DNA from: an uncultured Pelagibacteraceae bacterium
GTDB taxonomy: Bacteria; Pseudomonadota; Alphaproteobacteria; Pelagibacterales; Pelagibacteraceae
Length of the DNA stretch: 39,375 nucleotides
Assembly (NCBI GenBank): GCA_902607805.1
Contig: CACLLR010000006.1
Location: forward strand, 1-39,375
Reading direction: 5' to 3'
Shown here: in pieces, positions 36,726-39,375 of the stretch
How the letters are laid out: every line of letters starts with the position of its first letter
How positions within the stretch are numbered: position 1 is the stretch's first letter
Notes under the pieces: model-generated
Seen by the model: the letters and a program-made list of their open reading frames with translations, nothing else
Databases searched by the model: none
Told to the model about the DNA's origin: nothing
Translations under genes and position numbers: made by a program

Positions 36726-36733
36726 GATTTATT

Positions 36734-37111
36734 TTAACTCGAATATTGTGGTTTAATCAAATTCTTTATTAACGCTCCTTTGTTATATAAATCAAGTATT
36801 TTATTATAATTATTATCTTTAATTTGATTTGAGTTAAAAGCATAAAGATTTAATTTATTTGTTATACAAATAGCTTTAGCAGTAGCTATAGATGACCTTA
36901 TTCCAGAAAACTTTCCAGGACCTTGATTTACAAAAATATTATTAATTTCATTAATTTTGATATTATTTTCTTCTAAAAACTTAAAAAGTAATAATGATAA
37001 TTTGTCAAAATTTTCTCTACTGTTAGGATGGTCACTGGTGTATGATTTATCTAAAGAAATGATTTTAAATAAAATTTTATTATTTGCAGCATCAATTATT
37101 AAATTATTCAT
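36734..37111 (-). CDS. tsaB: TsaB-like protein, short form (t6A tRNA modification)
   Basis: From ATG 37111 this encodes 125 residues starting MNNLIIDAANNKILFKII, the ASKHA-fold opening of TsaB, then NQGPGKFSGIRSSIATAKAIC near residue 75, the most conserved TsaB motif. TsaB scaffolds TsaD and TsaE for N6-threonylcarbamoyladenosine synthesis. Usual length is about 200-230; here the second ASKHA subdomain is almost absent, with a short tail ending IKPQY that recalls the normal C-terminus. The first subdomain, which contacts TsaD, is kept. The start overlaps the first 53 bp of the divergent deacetylase gene. rimI, usually the next gene, is missing before fur. Confidence 0.8.
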   Translation of the reverse strand: MNNLIIDAANNKILFKIISLDKSYTSDHPNSRENFDKLSLLLFKFLEENNIKINEINNIFVNQGPGKFSGIRSSIATAKAICITNKLNLYAFNSNQIKDNNYNKILDLYNKGALIKNLIKPQYSS

Positions 37112-38117
37112 TCTAATTTTATTTTTTTCAAATAGTAATGCAGATGAAAATAATTTCAATTATTTTCCAAGTGAAATGGGATCTATAAGTTTAATGTATC
37201 ATAGATTCGATGAGACAAAATATCCTTCTACTAATATACAAATGGATGTTTTCAAAAAACAAATTAATATTATTAAAAACAATAATTTTGATTTTTATAG
37301 TCCAGATGAATTTGATTTAAATTTTAAAAAAACAAAAAAAAATAAAAAATTTTTAATAACAATAGATGATGCATTTAGTTCTTTTTACGAAAAAGCTTGG
37401 CCATTTTTAAAAAAAGAAAAAATTCCATTTATTTTATTTGTATCGACCGAGCCAGTTGGAAAATTTGGATATATGACTTGGAAACAAATAAAAGAAGTTG
37501 AAAAAGAAAAATTTGCATTTATTGGAAATCATTCTCATTCTCATGAATACTTAGTAAATTATAATTATAATGAATTTAAAAAAGATATAGATAAATCAAT
37601 AAATATTTTCGAAAATAAAATTGGATATAATCCTATTTTTTTTTCTTATCCATTTGGGGAATATAATTTAGAACAAAAAAAATATATTTCAAAAAAATTT
37701 AAATATGCTTTTGGCCAACATTCTGGTGTAATTGATATAAATAAAGATGAGTTTGAATTACCAAGGTTTCCTATAAATGAAAAATATGGTGACATAGATA
37801 GATTTAATTTTTTAATAAAACTACTTCCTCTTCAATATAAATTAATTCAACCAGAAGAAAAATTTTTATTGAATGATCAAAATCCTCCTAATATGAATAT
37901 TATTTTTTTTAAAGAACAAAAAAATTTAGAAAATATAAATTGCTTTTCTAATGAAAATGGCAAATGGGATAAATCAAAAATTTATTTAAAAGAAAATATT
38001 TTGCAAATAAAATTTCGTGGAAAGTTTTTGGAAAGAAGAGGAAGAATAAATTGTTCTATGAAAGATAAAAATGGTTGGAGATGGCTTGGAACGCAGTTTA
38101 CAATTAAATTAAATTAA
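37059..38117 (+). CDS. Secreted polysaccharide deacetylase family protein
   Basis: From ATG 37059 this encodes 352 residues with a signal peptide (MILNKILLFAASIIKLFILI..., cleavage near NADEN). The NodB-like carbohydrate esterase 4 domain has LMYHRFDE near residue 46, the catalytic/metal TIDDAFSSF with D103-D104, and metal-binding H158 and H162 in GNHSHSHEYL. SYPFGEYN near 205 is motif 3. A C-terminal extension of about 90 residues (after residue 255) ends GWRWLGTQF. The likely role is deacetylating a cell-surface or wall glycan. It is the only plus-strand gene in a long minus-strand run, overlaps tsaB at its start and overlaps the bax stop by 9 bp. Confidence 0.88.
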   Translation: MILNKILLFAASIIKLFILILFFSNSNADENNFNYFPSEMGSISLMYHRFDETKYPSTNIQMDVFKKQINIIKNNNFDFYSPDEFDLNFKKTKKNKKFLITIDDAFSSFYEKAWPFLKKEKIPFILFVSTEPVGKFGYMTWKQIKEVEKEKFAFIGNHSHSHEYLVNYNYNEFKKDIDKSINIFENKIGYNPIFFSYPFGEYNLEQKKYISKKFKYAFGQHSGVIDINKDEFELPRFPINEKYGDIDRFNFLIKLLPLQYKLIQPEEKFLLNDQNPPNMNIIFFKEQKNLENINCFSNENGKWDKSKIYLKENILQIKFRGKFLERRGRINCSMKDKNGWRWLGTQFTIKLN

Positions 38118-39251
38118 ATTTTTTAATTTTTTGCTTGTAGGCAACATTTTTGCATCATCAAAATCTTTTAGAGAGTTTTGTTCAATAATTTTTTTTAAAA
38201 CCTTTGTATATTCCTCTCCCGTTTCTGCATATTTGTTTAAATATTTAACTAATTCTATACTATTTAAAACTTCTGCGTTATCTCTTTGAATAGCTCTTTC
38301 TTTTCTAAATTTTTTATAACTTGAGTGAGTATTTAAATTTCTTTGGTAAGCTCTAACTGATGCCTTCAAAACTTTGAATTTCATTACTTTGTGTGTTGTA
38401 TCACTGTCTGCTCCTGCGGGCTTAATGCCTTCTCCTGTCCAAGTCCACTGGCCAAATAAAGCATTTCCTTCTAATGCAAACCTTGAAGTTCCCCAGCCTG
38501 TTTCTTTTGCAGCTTGAGCTATAGCTAAGGAAACAGGTATTTCGTCCATTCTAATTTTTAAAGTGGATAAATCATTATTTAAAACACCATATTGTTTAAA
38601 TTTTTTTTTAAGCCATTGTTTTTCTGATTTAGTATTATTATTTTTATTTAATATTACAAAAAGTCTTTTTCTATCTAATTTAATTCTATTATTTTCCTCT
38701 AAAACTAAAGGTAAAACAATTTTTATAAATAAATCTTTTCTTTTCTTTGTACTTTCAATTTTTTTAATTTCTTTTGGTAAAAGACCAATTGTTATTGGTT
38801 TTACAATTTTATTTTTTCTGACATCGGATAAATTATATTTTTCATCTTTAAATAATTGCTCAAGAGTTGATGCACTTAAACGAACTGAGCTGCTTGGTAA
38901 TTTTTCTAATTCAAATATATCGTCAAATAAATTTTTTAAATTTATACCTTCATCAACTTTGTTTTTGGGTTTTATTTTTTCTTTATTTTTTTTAGCAATT
39001 GTATTTTCAAAATTTAATTTTGATTTATTTTGAATTTCTTCTGGAGTTAAAAATATTTTCGATGAAAATTGGTAACCTTTAGGAAGTATGAAAAAAAAAC
39101 TAATTAATATTAAACTAAATAATGTTGTTAAATATAAGCTTTTTAGTTCCTTTGTCTTTGTATTTTTATTTAATTTTGAAATTTTAAATCCTTTAGCCAA
39201 AAGGTATTTTCTTATTTCTGATAATTTCATTTTTTTATTTTTATCTATCAT
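38109..39251 (-). CDS. Bax-like glucosaminidase-domain protein
   Basis: This 380-residue protein has an N-terminal membrane anchor (about residues 40-57, SLYLTTLFSLILISFFFILP), a charged linker, then a C-terminal N-acetylglucosaminidase-fold domain: IPVSLAIAQAAKETGWGTSRFALEGNALFGQWTW near residues 235-268, with the catalytic Glu in AKETGWG, then the family's AYQRNLNTHSSYKKFRKERA. It matches the Bax family of peptidoglycan-acting or related proteins. The start could be M1 or M8 (39230); neither has a clear ribosome-binding site. It lies 18 bp after a NifU-like gene on the same strand, between nifU and tsaB where I know no standard gene, and faces a polysaccharide deacetylase, suggesting a wall-related pair. 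Confidence 0.88.
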   Translation of the reverse strand: MIDKNKKMKLSEIRKYLLAKGFKISKLNKNTKTKELKSLYLTTLFSLILISFFFILPKGYQFSSKIFLTPEEIQNKSKLNFENTIAKKNKEKIKPKNKVDEGINLKNLFDDIFELEKLPSSSVRLSASTLEQLFKDEKYNLSDVRKNKIVKPITIGLLPKEIKKIESTKKRKDLFIKIVLPLVLEENNRIKLDRKRLFVILNKNNNTKSEKQWLKKKFKQYGVLNNDLSTLKIRMDEIPVSLAIAQAAKETGWGTSRFALEGNALFGQWTWTGEGIKPAGADSDTTHKVMKFKVLKASVRAYQRNLNTHSSYKKFRKERAIQRDNAEVLNSIELVKYLNKYAETGEEYTKVLKKIIEQNSLKDFDDAKMLPTSKKLKNLI

Positions 39252-39269
39252 AAAAATATTAAAAAATCT

Positions 39270-39375
39270 TTAAATTGCAGAGACTTCTTTAACTTCGGGA
39301 ATGTAATGGCACAAAAGATTTTTAACTCCTTGCTTTAACGTCATGGTTGAACTTGGACAACCAGAACAACTTCCT
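39270..39375 (-). CDS. NifU-like Fe-S scaffold, C-terminal end only (partial)
   Basis: The minus-strand frame enters from the window edge and ends at TAA (plus 39270-39272), giving 34 residues: [19 protein letters not shown] and then HYIPEVKEV. The CxxC (C3, C6) with PSSTxTLKxGVxxxL is the NifU C-terminal domain, which carries a [4Fe-4S] cluster for transfer to apo-proteins. NifU-like next to tsaB-fur-miaB is the usual alphaproteobacterial order, here with bax inserted. The N-terminal part lies outside the window. Confidence 0.93.
   Translation of the reverse strand, partial: GSCSGCPSSTMTLKQGVKNLLCHYIPEVKEVSAI

Noticed and set aside
38563..39033. 156-residue plus-strand hydrophobic ORF opposite bax
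   Set aside because: The Phe/Leu/Ser-rich product is what the complement of Lys/Asn-rich coding sequence gives; bax is clearly real.

Overview
The window is very AT-rich, tightly packed chromosomal DNA that reads as a streamlined marine alphaproteobacterium of the SAR11 clade (Pelagibacterales). This rests on the Lys/Asn/Ile-rich proteins, the near absence of spacers, and gene orders typical of Alphaproteobacteria: dnaN-dnaA-rpsT-mutM-ubiE-ubiB-coaBC-dut, irr-fabA-fabB-fabI, and pnp-rpsO-rbfA-infB-nusA-metK-lnt-ybeY-phoH-miaB-fur-tsaB-(bax)-nifU. I saw no tRNA, rRNA, CRISPR array, IS element or prophage.

Region 1 (1-4.6 kb): the end of an acetoacetyl-CoA synthetase gene, a class I/II aminotransferase, a TAXI-type TRAP transporter binding protein followed by a strong terminator, then a damaged stretch. 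There the N-terminal third of the TRAP permease is joined directly to the C-terminal half of DsbB, which looks like a deletion removing the rest of both genes. coq7 and an HNH nuclease gene follow. Region 2 (4.6-9.3 kb): a carboxylesterase and a TlpA-like thioredoxin on the minus strand, facing the argH-lptM-like-lysA-plsC series on the plus strand. Region 3 (9.3-18.4 kb): replication genes dnaN and dnaA, ribosomal protein S20 and mutM on the minus strand, then ubiquinone (ubiE, ubiB), CoA (coaBC), dUTPase, E1-like (ThiF/MoeB) and SH3-domain genes on the plus strand. Region 4 (18.4-24 kb): catalase-peroxidase katG, an Irr-like Fur-family regulator, and the divergent fabA-fabB-fabI operon for unsaturated fatty acids, followed by two very small ORFs. 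Region 5 (24-39.4 kb): a long minus-strand run of translation, RNA-processing and envelope genes, interrupted only by one plus-strand polysaccharide deacetylase.

The content is mostly housekeeping, and I found no convincing undescribed multi-gene system. The points most worth a second look are: the permease/dsbB deletion junction; related 17-bp dyads (TTTAGAA-N3-TTCTAAA type) inside the katG promoter, between irr and fabA, and upstream of the TRAP binding protein gene, suggesting an Irr/Fur-type regulon; an intrinsic terminator directly in front of the nusA Shine-Dalgarno with a promoter-like sequence upstream of it, suggesting NusA autoattenuation; a 22-bp perfect palindrome touching the HNH start codon; the absence of rimP, ylxR, truB, rimI, trmB and corC from their usual slots; a very short TsaB whose start overlaps a divergent gene; and five convergent gene pairs with no intergenic DNA.
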